A DNA stretch of 64,000 bases from Rhabdornis inornatus (taxonomy: Eukaryota > Chordata > Aves > Passeriformes > Rhabdornithidae): the NCBI GenBank assembly GCA_013397075.1, contig VWZS01008172.1, forward strand, positions 962,972 through 1,026,971, read 5' to 3'. This document shows, piece by piece, positions 10,962 through 21,639 of the stretch. A program made the translations under genes and the position numbers. How positions within the stretch are numbered: position 1 is the stretch's first letter; each line of letters begins with the position of its first letter. The notes beneath the pieces are model-generated. The model was not told the DNA's origin and did no database searches. It saw nothing but the letters and a program-made list of their open reading frames with translations.

Positions 10962-11230
10962 CTTGGCGCCGCCGCCGCCCGCCGCTGATTGGCTGGCGGG
11001 GATGCACGTGACACCCCCGCCGCCAAGCCGCCGCTGATTGGTTGTCACGGAGGAAGCGACTCCTCCCGCGCGCCCCTTCCCGCCACGGAGGCGTCACCCC
11101 ACGCTGATTGGGTGGAGTGGAGTCACGTGACAGCCCCTGCTGCCTCGCGCCGGCCGGCCGGCGCCATCTTGGGGGGGCGGTGTTTCCTCTTGAGGCGCGG
11201 GCTGGCTTTAACGCGGTAGAGGGCCCGTGG
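10940..11230 (-). promoter_or_regulatory. CpG-island promoter of SLC35A4 with CCAAT, E-box and YY1-like motifs
   Basis: The island is GC-rich with frequent CpG. Inverted CCAAT boxes (GATTGG on plus) start at 10987, 11036 and 11106. CACGTG E-boxes start at 11005 and 11124; the second is the full palindrome GTCACGTGAC (11122-11131), which fits USF or TFE/CLEAR sites. GCCATCTTGG, a YY1-type motif, occurs at 10957-10968 (over the microprotein start codon) and again at 11163-11172. The island may also fire to the right, but no plus-strand gene could be supported there. Confidence 0.75.
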
Positions 11231-11500
11231 AGCACCGGCGACCCCGCGCCTGCCCCGGGCCGGGCTGACAGAGCTCGTGGCCGCCCCTCAGCGCCGTCAG
11301 AGCTTCCAGGACACAGCCGCCGGATGGATGGGGATCCCAAGCTCCGCAGAGCTCTTCCTCCCTGAGGAGTCTGATCCAGTCCCAGGCTTGGCCAGCGTTT
11401 TATGTCTAAAGCAGTGCAATTGAGCCTTTATATCCCTTTGTCCTTCAAGATTAAGGATTGTTACCCGTTTATATTTTATATAAATAAAATATTTAAATTA
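11230..11500 (+). other. Possible short divergent transcript, no convincing protein
   Basis: Right of the promoter, GC-rich sequence contains only a 13-codon ORF (ATG at 11324, stop at 11365). It is followed by AT-rich DNA with AATAAA at 11483-11488. This layout would suit a short promoter-divergent non-coding RNA, but it is inference only. Confidence 0.2.
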
Positions 11501-11629
11501 ATGATTGTAAGAATTATGCTATATGGTCTTGTTCAGAATTATTTACTGCATAGTATAGGTAGTTCTAGCTACTAGAGCAATGCAATATTTTTGAAGCAAT
11601 ATTGATACTAAATCAATGTTTAGTATGAA

Positions 11630-11699
11630 TAGTTGTATGATATTAAAGTAAATCTAAGTATAACTAAAATATTTAGTATCAGTTAGTATGATATTAAAG
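11630..11699. repeat. AT-rich imperfect tandem repeat, about 50-bp period
   Basis: AGTTGTATGATATTAAAG (from 11631) recurs as AGTTAGTATGATATTAAAG (from 11681). Both lie inside an AT-rich block (about 11400-11720) that contrasts sharply with the GC-rich surroundings. TTTAGTAT is also repeated nearby. Confidence 0.6.
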
Positions 11700-11825
11700 G
11701 TAGTAAGGTAATTACTGAACAGACAGTTGATGCTTTTCAACTGTCTTAGTGCCTGGGGTAAATCTGTCACTCTGATGGGCACGTACACTCCCAGAAATAA
11801 TAAGGAAAGAACAAAAATGACTGGA

Positions 11826-11856
11826 GTTCTTTTCCAACCTAAATGATTCTGTGATC
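11826..11856 (+). mobile_element. CR1 3' tail remnant
   Basis: The sequence TTTTCCAACCTAAATGATTCTGTGATC matches the last bases of a sense-strand CR1, including the terminal octamer type. Only the tail remains. It directly abuts a CR1 in the opposite orientation. Confidence 0.55.
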
Positions 11857-12085
11857 ATCCAATCCGACCTTCAACGCAGCCCTGCTAAGCTGAAAAAAAA
11901 CAAACGTTAAAAAGCTATGGGCTCCCAAGAGTCACACCCACATGGTTTTTGAACACTTCCAGGGATGGTGACTCCAGCACTGCCCGGGGCAGTCTGTCAC
12001 AGTGCTTGATCACCCTTTCAGTGAAGAAATTTTCCTGAATATCCAGTCCTTGGCACAACCTGGGGCTGTTCCACCTCCTGTGTGA
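11857..12085 (-). mobile_element. CR1 LINE 3' fragment
   Basis: Reverse-complement CR1 is visible in ATCCAATCCGACC, GAACACTTCCAGGGATGGTGA, GCACTGCCCGGGGCAG and CTTTCAGTGAAGAAATTTTCC. An adenine-rich stretch lies inside it near 11890. Confidence 0.8.
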
Positions 12086-12879
12086 GCCCAAAGCCCCACG
12101 GAGCTGTGCTGGGGCCACGCTCCAGCTGACACAGCCACTGAAGCTGCCTGTGAAACCCAGACTGCCACATTTCCAGCTTGGAAAACAGGCACTGCAGAAC
12201 TGCAGGCAAGGCTGAGGAACCATGGGGAATGTTTGTTTCAGGTGCTTGGCACAATTTAATTAAAACCCGTGGTGCTGGGGGTTATGCGTGTGTTACTCTC
12301 GTGGGTGCTACGCCAGCACGGAGGCAGCTCCATGAAGCCTTGGGGGCTGTGGGGCTGCTGCTCTCCAAGTTAATTTAGATACATTCCCTGTGTTTATTGC
12401 ACTGCTCCCACTGGGCACTGGGAAAAGGAAAGGAAAGGGACGTGGGAGGCAGTGGCAGGTGCAGCCCAAAGAAGAAGCATTAATATTGTTATTAATATTA
12501 ATAGCCAGTTTAAGTCCAACCATTGCTGAAGGCTGAGTGCTGAGCTGCTGTTTCCTTGCTTTGCAGGATTCCAAACTTTGGTATCCAGAGGCAGGTGTGG
12601 ACTTAGCGAACCTGACATTTTCCTTAAACTTGCCACATTTCAAGCAGGATTTTTATTTCATGAAAGGTTAAAGTAAAGTAAAAGAGCTATGTGAGTGAGT
12701 GCAAGGGCCTTTCTTGGAACACGATCACACCACTTGAAAAGTGCCACTTAGTGCAAGGCTGACTTGGAAAATTTGGGTATTGGTGAAAAGCATGTGAGGG
12801 CAGCAGAGCCCTGTGATCAGTCACTGCTCTCCCCTCCAGAGAGGTGAACCCATTGCCAGCCTCACCAGCTGCAGAACAG

Positions 12880-13115
12880 AGAATAGGTTTATGTTGGCTA
12901 CTGGGAAGGAATTGTTTCCTGTGAGGGTGGTGAGGCTCTGGCACAGGGTGCCCAGAGAAGCTGTGGCTGCCTCATCCCTGGAAGTGTCCAAGGCCAGCTC
13001 AGATGGGGTTTGAAGCACCCTGGGATACTGGAAGGTGTCCCTGCCATGGCAGGGGGTGGAATAAGATGAGCTTTAAGCTCCCTCCCAGCTCAAGCCATTC
13101 TGGGATTCCTTGAGG
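12880..13115 (+). mobile_element. CR1 LINE 3' fragment
   Basis: This is sense-strand CR1, with GTGAGGGTGGTGAGGCTCTG, CAGAGAAGCTGTGGCTGCC, CTGGAAGTGTCCAAGGCCAG and TGGAAGGTGTCCCTGCC. It ends near CCATTCTGGGATTCC. Confidence 0.88.
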
Positions 13116-14598
13116 ATCAGTTTTTGTAGGTCATGGTAGAAGCTGAGCACCTGTCCTCGGAGGGTCTGTGAGGGAACTCAGCTCTCATCCCTCCGAGGTT
13201 ACACACTGAGGCTCTGTGCTGTGTGGAGCAGCAGAAATGGGTCCCTGCTGGTGGGTCCTGGGACTTCTGGTGGGAAAACAGCTGGATTGTGAGGGAGGGC
13301 TGGGAGAAGCCTTGTCCTTGTTGCATCCAAGCTGAGCCCTGGCCCCAGCCCTGGCTGGAGGGAGGATGCAGCCATTCTGTGCCTTGCTCAGCAGGATCCT
13401 GGCTGTGAACCTCCGTCCCTGCTGCACCTGGACCTGCTGGATTGTGGTGGCCCCTGTACCTGCTCAGCTCACCTTGCTGAGGTGTGGTGGCACTGCTGCT
13501 CCCCACGGATCAGGATGGGTCTGCCTCCAAGCCAGAGAGTCCTGAGTCTGAGTCAGACCTGCTGTGGGATGCTGTGATTAGCACTAAAACTGAGCTATTT
13601 GTGCTGTTGGAGAGCTCAAGGGGAAACTGGTTATTCTGTGTTTGCCAGCTTAGCAGCAAGCTGCCACTTCTGAGGTTTGATTTCCCTGCCTCTGATCTAG
13701 CCCTGCCTCTGGTTCCTGCTGCCAGCAAAGGCTTTCACCTTGGCCCTGGCTGTGCCCTTGAGCAGTGGCGGGAGCTGAGCCTTTGGCTGGCAGCACGGCT
13801 GCTGCTGGAACAAGGCTGTGCTGTCAGATTTCCTCTGGGCTTGTGCCTGTCTTTCAACCTGTCCCCTTCTAATGTGGCCTGAGCTTATCGGCATCTCCAG
13901 CCCAGCCTGGCTGCAGTGGTGGGTGAGATAAGAAGCTTCCACATGAGAAGGGAGCAGGGCATCCAGGAGGACACGGAGCTGTGCCCCACAAGGATGTGTT
14001 TGGAGGTGTGAGCCCTCGGGGGCTTCAGTGGCTTTGCTGTTCACAGAACTGCTGCTGGCTGTTCCCATGTTGCTGAGCTCAGCCCTTATGCATTTCCCTT
14101 GCATCCCAGTAGGTGCCCACAGCATTTGCTCTGTGCCCTTGGGAACGCTGCTCAGTGACCAGGACCCACATCCTGCCACACCCGAGGGCCAGACCCCCAC
14201 TCTGCTCCCTGCACTCAGGGTGTTTCCTGCCAGGTCCCTTGCCTGCTGTCTTCCCTCTCCAGTCAGTCCAGCACCAGGCACTTGGCACATCCCAGAGGTC
14301 TCAGCAAGGATTCCTGATACCTCTGCAAACCAGCTGCCTCTTTGCAGTGGCCTTTGCTGTCCCAACCCTCCCTTCACAGCCCTTTCATCTGCCGTTTTTG
14401 CCATTTTTGCACAGATGCAGTACCCAGAGATTAGGCTGCAGATTAAGGTTTTACTGCTGAACTGAATTGGAACCCATCCTGAAATCCCAGTCCCAGCAGA
14501 GCCAACATGCAGCCAAATCTCTCCTGAAAGCTTATTGGGCTGGAGCTGGGGAGATATCTCCCACCATGTTCTCCCACATGCATGAAATACATATATAG
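13116..14598. other. Intergenic stretch without a supported gene
   Basis: ORFs occur on both strands, up to 235 codons, but none shows a recognisable domain, splice structure or repeated family motif. Their composition follows the local GC content. ECSCR, DNAJC18 and SMIM33, which neighbour STING1 in human, were looked for and not seen. Confidence 0.6.
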
Positions 14599-15092
14599 CC
14601 CAGGTGAGGCACCTGGAATTCTGTGTCCAGTTCTGGGCCCCTTATGACAAGAAAGACATTGAAGGGCTTGAGCATGTCCAGAGGAGGGAATGGAGCTGGG
14701 GAAAGGTCTGGAGCACAAGAAGAGCAGCTAAGGGAGCTGAGTTGGGGCTCAGCCTGGAGAAAAGGAGGCTCAGGTGGCACCATCTCCATCTCTACATCTC
14801 CTTAACAGCCAGGTGAGGCTCTGCTCCTAGAGAACAAGGGATAGCACCAGAGGAAAAGGTCTCAAACTGCCCCAGAGGAGGTTCAGTTTGGGCATCAGGA
14901 AGAATTTATTCACTGAAAGCATTGTCAGGCATTGGAATGAGCTGTGCAGGACAGTCGCTCTCCCTGGAAATATTAAAAAAACACATGTATGTGGCACCTG
15001 GGGACACTTGGCAGTGCTGGGTTAACGGTTGGACTCAATGACCTTAGAGGGCTTTTCCAGCCTTAGTGATTCCAGTGTTCTATGATTCTAAA
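14599..15092 (+). mobile_element. CR1 LINE 3' fragment (about 490 bp)
   Basis: This longer sense-strand CR1 includes part of the 3' ORF-derived region: TTCTGTGTCCAGTTCTGGGC, GAGCATGTCCAGAGGAGGG and CTCAGCCTGGAGAAAAGGAG. The 3' UTR blocks follow (CATCAGGAAGAATTTATTCA, GACTCAATGACCTTAGAGGG). It ends with GTTCTATGATTCT. Confidence 0.92.
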
Positions 15093-15361
15093 AGGAGCTG
15101 GGCAGCCAAGGGCAGGAGCAAGGCTGTTGTCTCAGCTCCAGCCTGCACCTGCCCAGCATCTCTGCATCCTGGGCGAGCCTGCTCTGCCACCAACAGTTTT
15201 GGTCAGGCTGGAGGCTCCCCTGGAAGCCCTGTACATGCTCCCTGTACCTGTACCTGCAGAAACTTCCCCACGAGTCTGGCCACATGGGCTGGGTGTGTTT
15301 GTCCCAGCACACACAGGCACACTTGTGTCTGCCATTTGCAAAGCCCCATCCAACACCACAG

Positions 15362-15575
15362 CATATCACAGAATCATGGAATGTCCTGGATTGGAAGCGA
15401 CCCACAAGGACCATCCAGTCCAACTCCTGGCCCTGCAAAGACACCCCAACAATCCCACCCTGTCCCTGAGAGCATCATCCAAGTGCTCCTGGAGCTCTGG
15501 CAGCCTTAGAGCCACAACCATTCCCTGGGGGAGCCTGTTCAGTGCCCAACCACCTTTTCCTATCCCACATGGGGC
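15362..15575 (-). mobile_element. CR1 LINE 3' fragment
   Basis: The plus strand begins TATCACAGAATCATGGAATG. It continues with CATCCAGTCCAACTCCTGG, ACCCCAACAATCCCACCCTG and CCTGGAGCTCTGGCAG, a subfamily repeated at 16700, 18010, 24950 and 26035. Confidence 0.88.
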
Positions 15576-15871
15576 AGACTGCACATTGTGCCCACAATTT
15601 AGGATACTGCGACTTGTCCCAGAGAGGAAAGTGCTTTATATGACACAGATCAAAGCAGATTAAAAAAAACAATACACCCAAAGAAGAACATATGAGCTGT
15701 GCATAACAAAGAAAATGGGAAGCATGTCACAGGGCTGTGGGCTGAGTCAGCTGTTCCAGTAACTGTGGTGCACAGGAGGTTTGGGTGGGAGCTGGGGGTC
15801 GCAGCCGTGGACAGAGGAAGGGGACTGGGGAAAGGTGACCTGAGCCCCAAGGGGTGGTGAGGGGCTGCGTG

Positions 15872-18800
15872 TTAGAAGCCATCAGTGCGCAGGGGCTGTG
15901 GCAGGTCTGACACACTGATCTGGAGGTTGAGCTCTGCGGAGTCCAGGGCTGTGGATGGGGTGTGTGGATGGCTCCCCTCGAGCACGGCGATCTCCTCGTG
16001 GTGCTCCTGCCGCAAGTGCCACACGATCTCTCTGGACAAGAAGTGGGTCTCTGCTTCTTCTGGCTCTGGAACAGAAGAAAGACAAAACCTTCCTTCACTG
16101 GTTGTCCTGGGAGCAAAGTCTCTGCAAGATAGCCCAAAATATGCAGGATTTCCTGCACAGTGAAAATACAGCTTTTACTTCCCACTTTCAGCATGGCAGA
16201 AGGAAAAAATTCAAACAGGAAGTGCAGGAAGGAGTGTAAAATTACAGGCACTATGTGTTGGATTCCCAGTAGTGCTTGTGATGGGAACTGCCTCGCTGGA
16301 TGGAAGTGCTTCTCCCCATTAGGGAGAGTGCTGAGTTTCCTCTGAAAAAACTGACATTCATTACAGCAAGATGCTGATTTCATCTGGTGGAGGTGAGGAG
16401 ATGGGAGATGAAATGATTATGGGAATGAGGGAAAGCCTCGCTCCCTCCCATCCCCTGTCAGCAGGAATGGCACTGAGCCAGCACACACTCATCCCACTGC
16501 TGGGGAGGGCTTGACAGCCCCAGCAGCTTCTTCCAGGAACATCAGCAGTGAGGGAGCTGCTGCTTCTCCTGCATACCTGCTGTTATACTTAATCCTTGCA
16601 GTAGACAGCTTGTCTCAGATCCCCGTGGGGACTTCAGCTGGGACAACCAGTGCTGCCACCGCCTTCCCTCCTCAGATCCTCAGCAAGAAGTCTTTACAAT
16701 TATGGAATCATGGAATACCCTGAGTTGGAAAAGATCCACAAGGGTCATCCAGGGCAACTCCTGGCCCTGCACAGACACCGTGTCCCAGAGCATTGTCCAA
16801 ACACTCATGGAGCTGTGGCAGCCCGGGGGCTGGGACCGTTCCCTGTGGAGCCTGTTCAGTGCCTGACCACCCTCTGGGGGAAGAATCTTTTCCTGATATC
16901 CAGACTAAATCCCCCTGGCACAGCTCCAGCCATTCCCTTGAGTACTGTCCTTGGTTCCAGGGAGCAGAGATCAGAGCTGCCTCTCAGGAGGAACTGCAGC
17001 CCCTGAAGAGATCTGACCTCAGTCTCCTCTGCTCCAGCTGGACAGGCTAAGTGCCCTCAGTGGCTCCTCGTGTGACCCCTCTGAGTCCTTCACCACCCCC
17101 GTGTCCCTCCTTTGGACACTCCCTCACAGCTTTAGATCTCATATTTCGGTGCCCAGACATGCCCCAGGGCTCGAGGTGAGGCCACCCCAGCCCAGAGCAG
17201 AGTGGGGCAATGCCCTCCCTCACCCAGCCAGTGATGCCATGCCCAGTGACATTCCTATGTGGGAATGCAGCCCCTCCCTTCCTCCGCCATGGCCCCCTGA
17301 TTGGGGCCATCAGCCGAGCCCTGCACAGACACTGATCCGAGGTCAATCCAGACACTGATCCAAGGTCACTCGGGGCTGGAAGGGCACAGCCACTGTCCTG
17401 GGCACCCCCACCCCCTCCCCTCACTCACCCTCGTAGGCAATGAGCCGGTAGGTATCTGCACACTCCTTGGAGCCTTTCAGGATCTCCTCCAAGGTCCTGT
17501 AGAAAAGCTTGGCCTGCTCCAGGCGCTCCTCCCGGCTGAAGGCAGCACACTCATCCTGGGACATGGCCCAGAGGGACTGCAGCGGGGTGGCATATTCCAC
17601 AGCACAGTGCCAGAGCTGCAGGGATGGAAGGAGACATGGGGACAGGAGGACTGGGCAAAGGGCTGCTGGGAGCCCCTGGCACCGGGCAGACCTCTCAGCA
17701 GCTCCTTGACCTGCCTTGCACTGGGAACACTGGGACAGGGATATGGTCTGACCCCAGTGTCCCCCTGCCTTGTGCAGAGTAGCGAAAGAGCAGCTGGCCT
17801 GACAGCTGTCCCCTCTGCCACAAGGGCTCATGGCCTTTGCCCATGGGAGGCTGCCACTGGCTTTGTCAGTGCTCCCAAGAGCAGCCTGGAGTGTGATCTT
17901 CCCCATGGAATTTGGTCCCCTAGGGAGACATCTCTCCTCTGTGATCACACTTTCTTGGCTTTCTGCTACACAAAGGAAAATGGAGGGACAGCACCAATCT
18001 TTGCTCTCTATGACCAGTGACAGGACCCAAGGAATGGCTGGAGCTGTGTCAGGGCAGGGTTGGGTTGGATATCAGGGAAAGCTTCTTCCCCAGATGGTGC
18101 TGGGCACTGCCCAGACTCCCCTGGGAATGGTCACAGTCCCAAGGCTGCCAAAGCTCCAGGAGCTCTTGGACAACACTCTCAGGCACAGGGTGGGATTGTT
18201 GGGATGTCTCTGCAGGGCCAGGCATTGAACTTGATAATCTTTGTGGGTCCCTTCCAACCCAGCATGTTCTGTGATTCCATTATTCTGAGTCTGAGCATCC
18301 TAACAGAGAGCTGGAGGGCAGAGCATAAACATAAACATAGGAAAGGAGGAGGCACAGCTGGAAGGAGGCTGAGCAAAGAAACAAGGAGAAATCTGATAAA
18401 GCCATGAACATGCCAAAGAGGAGTAGTGTTACCAGTAAGTCTTACACTGGGTAAACTGGAAAGTTGAATGGAGTGAACTAGAAGGAAGAGGGATGTGATG
18501 CCAGGTAAATGCAGAGAAGCAGGAAGTCCCCAGCTTTGGCAGGCAGTTACTGCTGTGCCCTGGGGCAGGTGCCTTCCATGGGCCCTGTGTCACTGTCAGG
18601 GACTGGGCAGGAAGCTGAGGGGGAAATATTACTGGCAAATATTACTGGCAAATATTACTGGAAGGCCAGGTCCAAGTTCAGAGCTGCTGGAGCTCCCAGG
18701 AAGCAGAGTGACTCAGCAGGAGCCTGGCAGATGGAACTCAGCATCAGTTCATGCAGCAGAGTGGGAAAAACCTGTGGCCAGCTGCGCTTCCCCCAGAGCA

Positions 18801-21623
18801 GGAATGTCTCCATCCGTGGCACCAAGGTGTTCCCTCCTCCCAGGGGAAGGGACAGGGGCCAGTCTGCCAGGAGATGTGGGAGGAAATGAGTGCAATGTGA
18901 GATGGAGAGATTTAGGGCTCACCAGCCTAGAAAAGGGGTGACTGGGGCAAAGGAGGGAGTCAAATAATGACTCAGATATCTTCAAGCACCTCTTCACAAC
19001 ACAAGGAAGCATTAATCCTGTGGGAAGTGATGCTCTGTAGCCCACATCTGCTTTTTTTCTGCTCAGTTTTCTACTGTTTTCTGGACTGAAATCAGCTCCA
19101 GGAGGGGTTAAGCAAGCCCACCATCCCTGCAGCTGAGCCTGGGAGGAGGCAGCCAGCAGGAAGGGGTACAGGAATGGGATCTCTCCATCTCGTGGAAGCC
19201 TGGTGAAAGCTGGGAGTATGTAATAGGAGAGGTGACAGTCTCCTGTTCTTACAGCTACTTCTGGGGCCAGCAAGACTTTTGGGATGATGCTCCCAGTGCT
19301 GCTCTCAGCATACCTGGTTTGCTTCATCCCTGATTGTATAGAGGCTGTGTTTGTAGACCCTCCTTTTGGTGCCAGCTCGGGCCAGGGTGGTTTCAGTGAG
19401 GTCTGTCACGTACTGGATATTGCTGTCAGCTTTCTCCAGGTCATCATAGACATCACAGCTCAGAGGGACCAAGATGTGGAGCTTCCAGGTCTTCCTGCAT
19501 GCCATCAGGTTGGGATTTCCTCTGCTGAATTCCTCCATGGACTTCTTCAGCCCTGGTGGAAGAGAGCATCAGGCAGAGGTGCCTGGTGTGGGTACAGCTG
19601 CATTCTGCCTTGCTCCCCATTTCCCTGCTAACACTGTGAAAGTGGGAGGATTGTTATTAGGAGCTATTTCTGTCTGTAGGCATGAGAATGCAGGGAAACA
19701 GCTACATACGTGGCAGGACTATTTTTAGGTACCCAACATAATAGGACCAGGCAAGCCCATGAGCGACGTTCTGCTTGGACCTCTCGGACATCTCAGACAT
19801 CTCCACTGCTGAGGGCTTCTGTGGAGAGAAGGACAGACAGACCAGGTGATGACAGCAGCCGCTGGGGCCCTTCAGCAACAATCAGTTCTCCATAGGGATT
19901 GGAGAACTCCGAAGAGATCTAGAGAGTGAACGACCCCACCAGCCCCTTCTCCCACCATGCAGGGCAGTGGGGCAGAGCCCCTGACAGCCCCCACAGCCCC
20001 TGCAGAGGAGGGAAGTGGGGCTGGAGTGAGCCAGGCATTTCCCTGGCTGCACCTTCCACTGGGATCCTGTGTCCCAGTGCAACTTGTGCTCTATGCTTCC
20101 AGCAGGGGAGAGGAGACACTCCAGTGCCCGATGGTGGAATTCCCAATGTTCTCTGCCAGCTCTGTGTGTGCATTTGGGTGGAGATGGGTCTTCTGGCCCA
20201 CAGACACCTGATATAAGCACCTTCTGCAGCCTGTGTGACCCTTCCAGCACCCCTGGGGCACAGCAGAGCCCTCCCAATGCTGCAGAGGCACCTGGGGCTT
20301 GGCTCTGCCCCACACCACACTGATAATTGACAACACAAAGGCTCTGATTTACTCTCAAGTACAAGATTTGACTGACAGATTTAAAAATACCACTGTTTTT
20401 CATGTCGGGGGGGGCATGCCATTCCCTGGAGTGGTTGTGCTCATTAGGAGGCAGCCTGGCCCTCCTGCCAACACCCCTGGCAGCACGGGGCCAGGGAGAT
20501 AGCTCTGCAGGGCTGAGCTGAGTGTTGCTCCCACCAGGCTCACTCTGGGTGGGCTGGACATGCAGAGGCCATGTACAGCTGGCTACGTGCCCCCCACGGC
20601 TGCTCAGGGCTGAAGGGCTCCCCGGGCAGCTGGCCAGGCTGGAGGTGTAGGAACCTCACCTGGAGCCCCAGGGCAAGGATGAGGAGCTGGGACAGACTGG
20701 CCAGGACGAGGTGGAGGCCAAGTGGCTGCCCATCACTGAAGAGAACCACATAGACTGAGCCACAGATGAGCAGCATGGGTCCATGCCAGCCTGGGGGGAA
20801 GCAGGTGCTCAGGGCCCTCCAGAAGCTGCCGTGGTGCCTGGGTGGGAGAGGGAGACAGGAGCCAGGCTGGTGGCCATCCACCCACCCTCAGCAGCCGTGG
20901 CTGGGGCTGCTCCCCTCTCCTGGCCAGTGCCACCAACCTTCCAGAGCACTACAGAGCCATGTGGGACCCTGCCCAGCACAGCCCAGTGCCCCCAGCCAGG
21001 AGAGGGCTTGGGAGGACCTGTGGGACTCAGAGGGAGTAGATGGACTCTGGACAGCACAGGGAGACAACAGCCTCCTTCCCTGGGTGGTGGGGAAAGGCTG
21101 AGGGCCAAGATCTGCTCCCCAGGGAAAGGGCACACTAGGGAGTTACCACGGAGAGGAGACATCCATGGACATATGGGGGAGCTGGGACAGGGAGCAAGAG
21201 ATGAGAGGGACAGGAGGGTGACAGAGGACAGCATGTGCTGCTGGGCACAGCACATCATTGCCACAGAGGGCAGGAGTGGGAGACCAGGAGCAAACCCCAG
21301 AACATCCCGAGGGTGTAACACCCCTGTCCTCAGGGTGGTCTCAGGAGCACCACGGGCGGGCAGCCAGCCCCGCCGGCTCACCTGGACTCCAGGTGGGAGA
21401 TCTCCTCGGCCAGGTAGCAGGTGCCCTTGAGCAGCGCCCCGATCTGCAGGGTGGCGAAGTGGAAGGTGAGGCTGCGGGCGGTGGGCACCAGGGGCTGCCC
21501 GGCGAGCAGCAGAGCCCCGGCACAGAGCGCCAGCAGCAGGTACACGGCGCGCTGCGCCCGCCCGCCGCGGGGCTGCGGGATCCGCGGGGCGGAACGCTGC
21601 CTCGGCCACGGCTCCCGGGACAT
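15872..21623 (-). CDS. STING1: STING (stimulator of interferon genes), six coding exons, 382 aa
   Basis: Coding exons on the minus strand are 21623-21382, 20837-20660, 19818-19710, 19552-19314, 17615-17429 and 16065-15872. All are GT-AG and in phase. STING is the ER receptor for cyclic GMP-AMP that recruits TBK1. The N-terminal four-helix membrane region spans about residues 20-140. WSYYVGY (164-170) starts the ligand-binding domain. RAGTKRRVY gives R235, R241 and Y243 (human R232, R238, Y240), and EYATP (263-267) matches human E260-P264. A serine (270) stands where human has T267. The tail keeps the pLxIS-type motif NLQIS (S369, human S366) and a PLRTD TBK1-binding motif (376-380). Only one cysteine (C93) lies in the C88/C91 palmitoylation region. 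A CAG acceptor directly precedes the ATG, so a 5' non-coding exon is expected upstream. Length is close to other birds and no disruption was seen. Confidence 0.97.
16700..17170 (-). mobile_element. CR1 LINE 3' fragment in STING1 intron 5
   Basis: The plus strand starts AATCATGGAATACCCTGAG and continues through CAACTCCTGGCCCTGCACAG, GAGCATTGTCCAAACACTC and GATATCCAGACTAAATCCCC. The ORF-derived end has CTCTGCTCCAGCTGGACAGG. It lies between coding exons 5 and 6. Confidence 0.9.
17326..17371. repeat. Two-copy 23-bp tandem repeat
   Basis: CAGACACTGATCCGAGGTCA is followed by ATC and then a near-identical second copy (17349-17371). It lies in STING1 intron 5, about 60 bases from the exon 5 donor. 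Confidence 0.8.
18010..18290 (+). mobile_element. CR1 LINE 3' fragment in STING1 intron 4
   Basis: This is sense-strand CR1 opposite to STING1: GGCTGGAGCTGTGTCAGGGC, TTGGATATCAGGGAAAGCTT, GGTGGGATTGTTGGGATGTC and CTTCCAACCCAGCATGTTC. It ends with GTGATTCCATTATTCTGA. Confidence 0.9.
18624..18662. repeat. 13-bp tandem repeat, three copies
   Basis: AAATATTACTGGC is repeated at 18624, 18637 and 18650, the last ending in A rather than C. It lies in STING1 intron 4, in otherwise non-repetitive DNA. Confidence 0.9.
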
Positions 21624-21639
21624 CTGCGGCGGAAACAGG

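Noticed and set aside
13484..13882. 132-codon plus-strand ORF between SLC35A4 and STING1, considered as ECSCR or another missing neighbour
   Set aside because: It has no signal peptide, membrane segment or motif of ECSCR, DNAJC18 or SMIM33.
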